From contig NZ_JAJQQS010000008.1 in NCBI RefSeq assembly GCF_021228125.1, positions 1 through 64,000 of the forward strand: a stretch of DNA of 64,000 bases, given 5' to 3'. The notes beneath the pieces were generated by a model. The model saw nothing but the letters and a program-made list of their open reading frames with translations. It was not told the DNA's origin and did not search any database. The position numbers were made by a program, and so were the translations under genes. The stretch is from Streptomyces albireticuli. GTDB lineage: Bacteria > Actinomycetota > Actinomycetes > Streptomycetales > Streptomycetaceae. Shown here one piece after another: positions 33,701-45,700 of this stretch (within the stretch, counting starts at the first letter, position 1; every line of letters begins with the position of its first letter).

Positions 33701-36700
33701 GTGATCCGGCAGGCGCTGGCTACGGCTGGTTTGTCGGCTGCGGATGTGGACGCTGTTGAGGCGCATGGCACGGGTACGACGCTGGGTGATCCGATCGAGG
33801 CTCAGGCGCTGCTGGCCACGTATGGTCAGGAGCGGGCCGGTGACGAGCCGTTGTGGCTGGGGTCGTTGAAGTCGAACATCGGTCATAGCCAGGCTGCTGC
33901 GGGTGTCGGCGGGATCATCAAGATGGTCATGGCGATGCGGGCCGGTGTTCTGCCGAAGACCCTGCACGCCGACACGCCCACGGATCAGGTGGAGTGGACC
34001 GAAGGTGCGGTCGAGCTGCTTACCGAGGCCCGGGAGTGGGCGACGGCCGACGGGCGTCCGCGACGTGCGGGCGTGTCGTCCTTCGGCTTCAGTGGCACGA
34101 ACGCGCACGTGATCATCGAGCAGGCGCCGGAGGCTGTGACCGCCGCGACTGTCGGCGATGCCGTTCTGCCGGTGGTGCCGTGGGTCGTGTCGGCGAAGTC
34201 GCCGGAGGCACTCGACGCGCAGGTCGCCCGGGTGCGGGAGGCCGGTGTCGACCTCGACCCGGTGGACGTCGGCTTCACACTGGCGACCTCGCGGGCGCAC
34301 TTCGAGCACCGGGCCGTCGTGGTGGACGATCACGCCCTCGTCGGCCGTGTGCTGGGCGGGAAGGTTGCCGCGTTGTTCACGGGTCAGGGTGCTCAGCGGG
34401 CGGGGATGGGGCGTGAGTTGTACGCGGCCTATCCGGCGTTCGCAGAGGCGTTTGACGCTGCTTGTGCCGCGTTGGGTCTGGACCCGACCGTTCTGGATGA
34501 CGCCGAGTCGCTGGCGCGTACGGAGAACACGCAGCCCGCGTTGTTCGCGGTCGAGGTGGCCCTTTACCGTCTGGCCGATTCGTGGGGCGTCCGTTCCGAC
34601 TACGTCGCAGGTCATTCGATCGGCGAGATTGCTGCGGCTCATGTGGCGGGTGTGTTCTCGCTGGAGGACGCGGGCAAGCTTGTGGCGGCCCGCGCCCGTT
34701 TGATGCAGGCGCTGCCTGCTGGTGGTGCGATGGTGTCGCTGCGTGCCACTGAGGCTGAGGTTCTTGCCGCGCTCGTCGATGGTGTCGACATTGCTGCGGT
34801 CAACGGTCCGTCGGCCGTGGTGATCTCGGGTGACGAGAACGCGGTCGAGCAGGTGGCCGGTGGTTTCGAGACGTCCCGTCGCCTGAATGTCTCGCACGCG
34901 TTCCACTCGCACCGCATGGACGGGATGCTGGACGGCTTCCGTAAGGTCGCGGAGTCGCTGACGTACAGCGTTCCTACGATTCCGGTCGTCCCGAACGTCA
35001 CCGGCGCTCTGGCCGACGACTTGACCTCGCCTGAGTACTGGGTGCGTCACGTCCGTGAGGCCGTCCGCTTCGCCGACGGCATTCAGACCCTCCACGACCA
35101 GGGCGTCCGTACGTTCCTGGAGCTGGGCCCGGACGGTGTGCTGTCCGCGATGGCGCAGGAGTGCCTGGCCGACGTGTCCGACGACGTCGCGTTCGTCCCG
35201 GCGCTTCGTAAGGATCGTCCGGAGCCTGCCGCGTTCGTCACCGCTCTCGGTCGTCTCCACATCACCGGCGCCCGTGTCGATTGGTCGGCGTTCTTCGCCG
35301 GTACCAGTGCTCGTCGTGTCGACCTGCCGACGTATGCCTTCCAGCGTCAGTCCTACTGGCTTGAGGCCGCCGCGCTCAGCAGCGATGTGGCCTCCGTCGG
35401 TCAGGGCCCGGCCGATCACCCCATTCTGGGTGCCGTGGTCGCTCTGCCCGAGGGCTACCTGTTCACGGGCAGGCTGTCGCTGCGCACCCACCCGTGGCTG
35501 GCCGATCACGTCGTCGCCGGCAGCGTGCTTCTGCCGGGCACGGCCTTCGTCGAGCTCGCGGTCCGCGCGGGCGACGAGGTCGGCTGCGCGACCGTCGACG
35601 AACTCACGCTCGAAGCGCCGCTCGTGCTCGCGGAGCGCGACGGTGTTCAGTTGCGTGTTCTGGTGGGTGAGCTGGAGGGGTCGGGTCGTCGGGCCCTGGC
35701 CGTGTACTCGCGTCCGGAGGGCGTGCCGGAGGACGAGGCGTGGACGCGGCACGCGTCCGGTTTCCTGTCCGTGGCCGCCGCTACCGGTGGTGCGGACCTC
35801 ACCGAGTGGCCGCCGGCCGGTGCCGAGGCCGTCGATGTCGACGGGCTCTACGCGGGCCTCGCGGAGTCCGGGCTGGAGTACGGGCCCGCCTTCCAGGGCG
35901 TGACCGCAGCCTGGCGCCGTGGCGACGAGATCTTCGCCCAGGTGGAACTGCCCGAGGGCACCCCGGGCACCGGCACGTTCGGTGCGCACCCCGCCCTGCT
36001 CGACGCCGCGCTCCACGCCCTCGTGCTGGGTGGTTCCGCTGCGGGTCAGGACGGCCCGCAGCTGCCCTTCGCCTGGTCGGGAGTTACCCTGCACGCCGCC
36101 GGTGCCACGGCGCTGCGCGTCGCGCTGCGGGCGACGCCCGACGGCAGCGGTGCGGCTCTGGAGCTGGCCGACCCCAGCGGTACGGCGGTGGCGACGGTGG
36201 AGTCGCTCGTCGTGCGGCCGTTCGCCGCCGACCAGTTCCGCGCGGCCGACCAGGGCATGCGGGACGCGCTGTTCCGTCTGGACTGGGCGCCGGTCGCGAC
36301 CCGCGCCGACGCCGTCTCCGCCACCGTCCTGGGTTCGGACCACCTGGATCTCGCGGCGCTGTACGAGGCCGTGGACCAGGGCGCGCCCGTACCCGGACTG
36401 GTCGCCGTACGGGTCGTCGACGCCCATGGCGCGCTGGGCCTTGTACAGGAGTGGCTGACGGCCGACGAGCGGTTCGCCGACACCCGTCTTGTCCTGGTGA
36501 CCCGGGGCGCGGTGGCGCTGGAAGGTGACGCCGACGTCGATCCCGTACAGGCCGCCGTATGGGGTCTGGTGCGTTCGGCGCAGTCGGAGAACCCTGGCCG
36601 TTTCGTCCTCCTTGACCTGGATGGTGAGGTCTCTTCGGAGGTTCTGGCCCTGGTCGGTGACGAGCCGCAGGTGGCGGTGCGCGCCGGTTCGGCGTATGCG

Positions 36701-39700
36701 CCGCGTCTCGCACGTGCCTCGGTCACGGCCGGCGCGGTGCCCGCGTGGGACGCCGAGGGCACGGTTCTGATCACGGGTGGTACGGGTTCTCTGGGTGCCC
36801 TTGTCGCTCGTCATCTGGTGGCGGAGCACGGTGTGCGTGGTCTGCTGCTGACCAGCCGTCGTGGCCTGGAAGCCCCGGGCGCCGTGGAGCTGCGTGATGA
36901 ACTCGCCGCTCTGGGTGCCGAGGTGACCGTTGCCGCGTGTGACGTAGCCGACCGTTCCTCCCTGGCGGAGCTTCTGGCCGCTCACCCGGTCACGGCCGTC
37001 GTTCACACGGCCGGTGTTCTCGACGACGGTGTGATCGGTTCGCTGTCGCCCGAGCGTCTGGACGCTGTCTTCGCTCCGAAGGCGGACGCGGCCCGGCATC
37101 TGCACGAGCTGACCGCCGGGATGGATCTGACGGCGTTCGTGCTGTTCTCTTCCGCCGCCGGTGTCTTCGGTAACGCGGGTCAGGGCAACTACGCCGCAGC
37201 CAACGCCTATCTGGACGCTCTCGCCCAGCAGCGTGCCGCCGCCGGTCTCCCCGCCACCAGCCTCGCCTGGGGCCTCTGGGAGAACACGGAGGGCATGGAC
37301 AGTGGACTCGGCGCCGCCCACGTCTCGCGCATGGCGCAGGAAGGTGTCATCGCCCTCACGCAGGTTCAGGGCCTGGCCCTCTTCGATGCCGCCGTGGCGT
37401 CGGGTGAGGCGCTGCTCGTGCCCGCCCCGCTCGATCTGCGGGCCATGGCCCGTGGCGGCGGCGAGGTACCGGCACTGCTGCGCGGGCTCGTCCGTGGCCC
37501 GGTGCGTCGTACCGTCGACGCAGGTCAGGCGGACGTCCTGCGTCACCAGATCCTCGGGCTGCCCGAGGGGGAGCGTGCGGGTCTGCTGCTCGATATGGTC
37601 CGTACGGAGGTGGCCGGGGTTCTCGGTTACGCCTCGAACGCGGCCGTCGAGCCGGGCCGGGCGTTCACCGAGCTCGGGTTCGACTCCCTCACCGCCGTCG
37701 AGCTGCGCAACCGCCTCAACAAGGTGACCGGGCTCCGGTTGCCCGCGACGCTCGTCTTCGACTACCCCACCGCCACCGCGATCAAGGACCACCTTCTGGA
37801 GGAGCTGGCCGGCGGCGCGGCACAGGACACCCGGCCCGTACCGGTACGGGCGTCCGCCGGCGACGACCCGATCGTGATCGTGGGCATGGCCTGCCGCTAC
37901 CCCGGCGGTGTGTCCTCGCCCGAGGACCTGTGGAACTTGGTCCGCGACGGCCAGGACGGCGTCTCCGGCTTCCCGGTCGACCGTGGCTGGGATCTCGACT
38001 CCCTCTACGACCCGACCGGCGAGCGCCCGGGGAGCTCGTACACGCGTGAGGGTGGCTTCCTGCACGATGCCGCCGCGTTCGACCCGGCGTTCTTCGGGAT
38101 TTCGCCGCGCGAGGCGCTGGCGATGGATCCGCAGCAGCGTCTGCTGCTGGAGACCACGTGGGAGGCCGTCGAGCGGGCGGGCATCGACCCGACGACCCTG
38201 CGCGGCAGCCGGACCGGTGTCTTCGCCGGAGTGATGTACCACGACTATGCGCAGGGCGTCGGCGCCGAGGGTTCGGTGAAGGAGGTCGACGGCTTCCTGG
38301 GCACGGGCACCTCCGGCAGCGTCGTGTCGGGCCGCCTCTCCTACGTCTTCGGGCTGGAGGGCCCGGCGGTGACGGTGGACACGGCGTGCTCGTCGTCGCT
38401 GGTCGCGCTGCACATGGCGGTGCAGGCGCTGCGGGCCGGTGAGTGCGAACTCGCCCTGGCCGGTGGTGTGACCGTGATGTCGACGCCCGGCGCGTTCGTG
38501 GAGTTCTCGCGTCAGCGGGGCCTTGCGGCGGACGGCCGGTGCAAGGCCTTCGGTGCGGGTGCGGACGGGACCGGTTGGGCTGAGGGTGTGGGCATGCTGC
38601 TTGTTGAGCGGCTGTCGGATGCCCGTCGCAACGGCCACCGCGTCCTCGCGGTGGTGCGTGGTTCGGCGATCAACCAGGACGGTGCGAGCAACGGCCTGAC
38701 GGCGCCGAACGGTCCGTCGCAGCAGCGGGTGATCCGCCAGGCGCTGGCTACGGCCGGTTTGTCGGCTGCGGATGTGGACGCTGTTGAGGCGCATGGCACG
38801 GGTACGACGTTGGGTGATCCGATCGAGGCGCAGGCGCTGCTGGCTACGTATGGTCAGGAGCGCGCGGCCGGCCGGCCGTTGTGGCTGGGGTCGTTGAAGT
38901 CGAACATCGGTCATAGCCAGGCGGCTGCGGGTGTCGGCGGGATCATCAAGATGGTCATGGCGATGCGGGCCGGTGTTCTGCCGAAGACCCTGCACGCCGA
39001 CACGCCTTCGGATCAGGTGGAGTGGACCGAAGGTGCGGTCGAGCTGCTGACCGAGGCCCGGGAGTGGGCGGCTGTCGACGGGCGTCCGCGTCGTGCGGGC
39101 GTGTCGTCCTTCGGCTTCAGTGGCACGAACGCGCACGTGATCATCGAGCAGGGTCCGGAGGCGTCCGAGGCTGCTGCCGGTGATGTTGTCGAGCTGCCGG
39201 TGGTGCCGTGGGTGCTGTCGGCCAAGTCACCTGAGGCGCTGGACGCGCAGGTGGCCCAGGTGGCTGGTGTTGCCGTCGGCCTCGATGCGGTGGATGCCGG
39301 TTTCACGCTGGCGACTGCTCGGACGCAGTTCGAGCACCGTGCTGTGGTGGTGGGTGAGCAGACGGTCAAGGGCCGTGTGCTGGACGGCAAGACCGCCGCC
39401 CTGTTCACCGGTCAGGGCGCTCAGCGGGCCGGTATGGGCCGTGAGCTGTACGCGGCCTATCCGGTGTTCGGGGAGGCGTTTGACGCTGCTTGTGCCGCGC
39501 TGGGTCTGGACCCGGCCGTTCTGGACGGTGCGGAGGCGCTGGCGCGTACGGAGAACACGCAGCCTGCGTTGTTCGCGGTTGAGGTGGCCCTTTACCGTCT
39601 GGCCGAGTCGTGGGGCGTTCGTCCCGACTTCGTGGCGGGTCATTCCATTGGTGAGATTGCTGCGGCGCACGTCGCCGGGGTGTTCTCGCTGGAGGACGCG

Positions 39701-42700
39701 GGCAAGCTCGTCGCGGCCCGAGCCCGTCTGATGCAGGCGCTGCCCGCCGGTGGCGCGATGATGTCGCTGCGTGCCACTGAGGCTGAGGTTCTTGCCGCGC
39801 TCGTCGATGGTGTCGACATTGCTGCGGTCAATGGTCCGTCGTCTGTGGTGATCTCGGGTGATGAGGCCGCTGTTGAGCAGGTGGCCGGGTGCTTCGAGAA
39901 GTCCCGTCGTCTGAATGTCTCGCACGCGTTCCACTCGTACCGTATGGACGGGATGCTGGACGGCTTCCGTAAGGTCGCCGAGTCCCTGACCTACACCGCC
40001 CCGGCGATCCCGGTCGTCTCGAACGTCACCGGTGCTCTGGCGGATGACCTGACGTCGCCCGAGTACTGGGTCCGTCACGTCCGCGAGGCCGTCCGCTTCT
40101 CCGACGGCATCCAGACCCTCCACGCCGAAGGCGTCCGTACCTTCCTGGAACTCGGCCCCGACGGTGTGCTGTCCGCGATGGCCCAGGAGTGCCTGCCGGA
40201 CGCCTCCGACGACGTCGCCTTCATTCCGGCCCTCCGTAAGGACCGCCCGGAACCGGCGGCCCTCGTCACCGCCCTGGGTCGTCTCCACATCACCGGTGCC
40301 CGTGTCGATTGGTCGGCCTTCTTCGCCGGTACCGGCGCCCGCCTCACCGACCTCCCCACCTACCCCTTCCAGCGCCAGTCCTACTGGCTGGAGTCCGCGC
40401 CCCTCGGCAACGACGCGAGCGCCATGGGCCAGGGCCCGGCCGGGCACGCAATCCTGAGCGCCGTCGTGGCTCTCCCCGACGGCCACGTGCTCACGGGCAG
40501 GCTGTCGCTGCGCACCCACCCGTGGCTGGCGGAGCACGTCGAGGCCGGTACGGCCCTGCTGCCGGCCGCCGCCTTCGTCGAGCTCGCGGTCCGCGCGGGC
40601 GACGAGGTCGGCTGCACCACCGTCGACGAGCTCACACTGCACGCGCCGCTCCAGCTCGCCGAGCGCGGTGGGGTCCAGCTGCGCGTCACCGTCGGCGAGC
40701 CCGACGGTGAGGGCCGGCATGCCCTGTCCGTCCACTCACGGCGCGAGGACGAGGGCGAGCAGCGCTGGACGCGGCACGCCGACGGCTTCCTCTCGGCCGG
40801 TCCGGTCACCGCCCACGCTCCCGACCCGGCCGTGTGGCCGCCCGTGGGCGCCCGAAGCGTCGACGCGGACGCTCTGCGCGCCGACGGCTTCGCGGACGTC
40901 ACCGCCGCTTGGCACTCGGGCGACGACGTCCATGCCGAGGTGGCGCTGCCCGAGGACACGGACGTCGCGTCGTACGGGCTCCACCCCGCCCTGCTCGACG
41001 CCGCCTTCCAGGTCGCGGAAATGACCGACGCCTACCCGTCCGACGCCTCCCAGTCCGATGCCTCTCCGTCCGGCGGCCGCCAGGCCACGGCGTACGCGCT
41101 GCGCGGTGTGACGCTGCACGCCTCCGGGGCGGAGCGGCTCCGTGTGCGGGTGCGCCCCTCGGAGACGGAAGGTGTGTCGGTGACGGTCACCGACACGGCC
41201 GGGGCTCCTGTGGCGTCCATAGACTCGCTTGTCCTGCGCGAGCTTTCCGCCGCCGAACCGGGCTCCGCCCCGCGGCCGGCCGACGCGCTCTTCCGCGTCG
41301 AGTGGAAGCAGCTCCCCACGTCCTCGGCTCCGGCGGTCTCCTGGGCCACGCTCGGCGGTGAGGACGCCGACGCCCTGTGCCGTCTCGACGGCGCGGGCGA
41401 GGCAGCAGGCGCCTTCGGCCGCCTGGCGGAGCTCCGCCAGGCGGCGGAGATTCCCGAGTACGTACTCGCCGTCTGCCCGGCGGGCTCGCCCGAGCCGGCC
41501 CCCGGCGAGGTGCGGGACGTCGCCCACCAGGTCCTCGCCCTGGTGCGGGAGTGGCTGACGGAGGAACGGTTCGCCGGCTCCCGGCTCGTGCTGGTCACGC
41601 GGGGCGCGGTGTCCGTCGCCGACGCCGATGGCGTCCAGGACCTGGCGCAGGCCGCCGTCCGCGGCCTGGTGAAGTCCGCGCAGTCCGAGAACCCCGACCG
41701 GATCGTTCTCGTCGACATCCCTGCCACCGGCCTGCCGGTTCTTCCCGCCTCCGCGCTGTTCTGCGGAGAGGGGGAACTCGCGGTACGCGGTGGCGCCTTG
41801 TGGGCGCCGCGTCTCACCCGGGCCTCGGTCTCGGTCTCGGCCTCGGCCTCCGCTTCCGCTTCCGCCTCCGCCGAAGCGCAGCCGCGGTGGACTGCCGACG
41901 GCACGGTTCTGATCACCGGTGGTACGGGTGCGCTGGGTGCGCTCTTCGCCCGTCACCTGGTGGCGGAGCACGGTGTGCGTCATCTGCTGCTGACCAGCCG
42001 CCGTGGTCTCGGTGCGCCGGGTGCCGCCGAGCTGTGCGACGAGCTCACGGCGCTCGGGGCGAGCGTCACGGTCGCGGCCTGTGACGTCGCCGACCGCGAC
42101 GCGCTGGCCGCCCTGCTCGCGTCCGTACCCGCAGGGAACCCGCTCACCGGCGTCGTCCACACTGCCGGCGTTCACGCCAACGGCCTGGTCACCGGGCTGT
42201 CGCCAGAGGACATCGACACGGTCTTCGGCCCCAAGGCCGACGCCGCCCTCAACCTCCACGAGCTGACCAAGGACCTCGACCTCTCGGCGTTCGTCCTCTT
42301 CTCCTCCGTCGCCGGAGTCATGGGATACCCCGGCCAGGGCAACTACGCGGCCGCCAACTCCCTTCTGGACACGCTGGCCCAGCAGCGCCGGGCGGCGGGT
42401 CTGCCGGGTCTGTCCCTGGCGTGGGGCCTGTGGGCCGGAGCGAGCGGCATGGGCGCCGAGCTTTCCGCGGCCGACGTCGAGCGGATGAACCGTTCGGGCA
42501 TGCCGCCACTGTCCACCGAGGAGGGCCTCGCCCTCTTCGACGCGGCGCGGAACCTGGACGACGACGGTCTGCTCGTAGCGTTCCGGCTCGACACGGCCGC
42601 CCTGGCCGCGTCACCGAACGCCCAGGTCACACCGCTGCTCAGCGGGCTGGTGCGGGCGCGTACGCGCCGTGCCGCCGCGCGTTCGTCGGTCGCGGCCGAA

Positions 42701-45700
42701 GGGCTGCGGCAGCGCCTGGCGGGTCTGGGCGGGCCCGAGCGTGAGGAAGCGATTCTCGATCTGATTCGGGCTGACGTCGCGACTGTTCTGGGTCATGCCG
42801 GTCCTGAGGCGGTGGATCCGGAGCGGTCGTTCAAGGAGAGCGGGTTCGACTCCCTGACGGCCGTAGAGCTCCGTAACCGTCTTAACGCGGGGACGGGTCT
42901 GCGTCTGCCGGTCACCCTGGTCTTCGACTACCCGACACCCCGGGTACTGATGGAGTACGTGCGGGACGAACTGGCCGGTGGCCTCGCCGCACAGGCCGCC
43001 GCGTCCGCCGCGCCCGTCGCGGCGCTCGACGACGACCCCATCGCGATCGTCGGCATGGCCTGCCGTTACCCGGGCGGGGTGACCTCGCCCGAAAGCCTGT
43101 GGGACCTCGTCCTCGGCGGCCGGGACGGTGTGACCGGCTTCCCGACCGACCGAGGCTGGGACCTGGAGAACCTCTACGACCCCGAGCCGGGCCTGCCGGG
43201 CAAGAGCTACGTCCGTGAGGGCGGCTTCCTGCACGAGGCCGGCGACTTCGACCCGGCGTTCTTCGGGATCTCGCCGCGCGAGGCCCTAGCCATGGACCCG
43301 CAGCAGCGTCTGCTGCTGGAGACCACGTGGGAGACGATCGAGCGGGCGGGCATCGACCCGACGACCCTGCGCGGCAGCCGCACCGGCGTCTACGCGGGTG
43401 TGGGCTACCACGACTACGGCACGCAGACCTCGGACATCCCGGAGGACGTCGAGGCGTTCCTCGGTACCGGTACGTCCTCGGCCGTCGTGTCGGGACGCGT
43501 CTCCTACGCCCTGGGCCTGGAGGGCCCGGCGGTCACTGTCGACACGGCGTGCTCGTCCTCACTCGTCGCGCTGCACATGGCCGTCCAGGCCCTGCGCAGC
43601 GGTGAGTGCGAGATGGCGCTCGCCGGTGGTGTGACCGTCATGTCGACGCCGGGTGCGTTCATCGACTTCTCGCGCCAGCGGGGCCTTGCGGCGGATGGCC
43701 GGTGCAAGGCGTTCGGTGCGGGTGCGGACGGGACCGGTTGGGCCGAGGGCGTGGGCATGCTGCTCGTGGAGCGGCTGTCGGATGCCCGTCGTCACGGTCA
43801 CCAGGTGCTGGGCGTCGTGCGCGGCACGGCGATCAACCAGGACGGTGCCAGCAACGGCCTGACCGCCCCCAATGGCCCGTCCCAGCAGCGCGTGATCCGC
43901 CAGGCCCTGGCCACGGCCGGTCTGTCGGCCGCCGACGTCGACGCGGTCGAGGCGCACGGCACCGGTACGACACTGGGCGACCCGATCGAGGCACAGGCGC
44001 TCCTCGCCACCTACGGCCAGGAGCGTGCTGAGGGCCAGCCTCTGTGGCTGGGCTCACTGAAGTCCAACATCGGCCACGCGCAGGCGGCTGCCGGTGTCGG
44101 CGGGATCATCAAGATGGTCATGGCGATGCGCCACGGCGTCCTGCCCAAGACGCTGCACGCCGATGAGCCCACGGACCGGGTGGACTGGTCGGAAGGCGCG
44201 ATCGAGCTCCTCACCGAGACGCGTGACTGGCCGGAGGCGGGCCGCCCGCGCCGGGCGGGTGTGTCGTCCTTCGGGTTCAGCGGCACGAACGCCCACGTGG
44301 TCCTTGAGCAGGCCCCCGTGACGACGGCCCCCGAGGCCGCGGCCGACCGGAAGCTTCCGGCCGTACCGCTCCTCGTGAGCGCGAAGAGCGAGCAGGCCCT
44401 GACCGCCCAGGTGTCCCGCGTCCGCGAGGCCGGGCAAGGCCGCGAAGCGCTGGACGTCGGCTTCACGTCGGCTACGGCGCGTGCGCAGTTCGAGCACCGG
44501 GCTGTGGTGGTGGACGAGCAGGTCGTGTCGGGCCGTGTGCTGGGCGGGAAGCTTGCCGTGCTGTTCACGGGTCAGGGTGCTCAGCGGGCGGGGATGGGGC
44601 GTGAGTTGTACGCGGCCTACCCGGTGTTCGCCGCCGCCTTCGACGCTGCGTGTGGGGCGCTGGGCCTGGACCCGGCTGTTCTGGACGATGCGGAGGCGCT
44701 GGCGCGTACGGAGAACACGCAGCCCGCGCTGTTCGCTGTCGAGGTGGCTCTTTACCGTCTGGCCGAGTCGTGGGGCGTTCGTCCCGACTTCGTGGCGGGT
44801 CATTCCGTTGGTGAGATTGCTGCTGCGCATGTGGCGGGTGTGTTCTCGCTGGAGGACGCGGGCAAGCTCGTGGCGGCGCGTGCGGCGCTGATGCAGGCGC
44901 TGCCGGCCGGTGGCGCGATGGTGTCCCTGCGTGCGACCGAGGCCGAGGTCCGTGCCGCGCTGGTCGGCGGTGTCGACATTGCCGCGGTCAATGGTCCGTC
45001 GTCTGTGGTGATCTCGGGTGACGAGGCCGCCGTCGAGCAGGTGGCCGGTGGTTTCGAGAAGTTCCGTCGCCTGAATGTTTCGCACGCGTTCCACTCGCTC
45101 CGCATGGACGGGATGCTGGACGGCTTCCGTAAGGTCGCCGAGTCCCTGACCTACACCGCCCCGGCGATCCCGGTCGTCTCCAACGTCACCGGCGCTCTGG
45201 CGGATGACCTGACCTCGCCCGAGTACTGGGTGCGTCACGTCCGTGAGGCGGTCCGCTTCGCCGACGGCATCCGGACCCTCCACACCGAAGGCGTCCGTAC
45301 CTTCCTGGAACTCGGCCCCGACGGTGTGCTGTCGGCGATGGCGCAGGAGTGCCTGGCCGATGCCTCCGACGACGTTGCGTTCGTTCCGGCGCTTCGTAAG
45401 GATCGTCCGGAGCCTGCGGCGTTCGTCACCGCTCTCGGTCGTCTACACATCACCGGCGCCCGCGTCGACTGGTCCGCTTTCTTCGCCGGTACCGGCGCCC
45501 GCCTCACCGACCTCCCCACCTACCCCTTCCAGCACCAGCACTTCTGGCTGGCGTCCTCCGCCCCCGCCGCCGGTCGGGGCGCCGCGACCGGCGCCGACTC
45601 GGGGGCCGACCCCCTCCGTTACCGCACCGTCTGGCAGCGAGTGGTCGAAGCGTCCGTGCGGACCGCGAGCGGCACACACCTCGTCGTGGTCCCCGCCGAT

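Noticed and set aside
27881..39136. A minus-strand open frame of about 3750 codons opposite PKS2
   Set aside because: This is the same antisense artefact. Its internal repeats simply mirror the PKS module repeats, and the PKS frame has clear catalytic motifs throughout.
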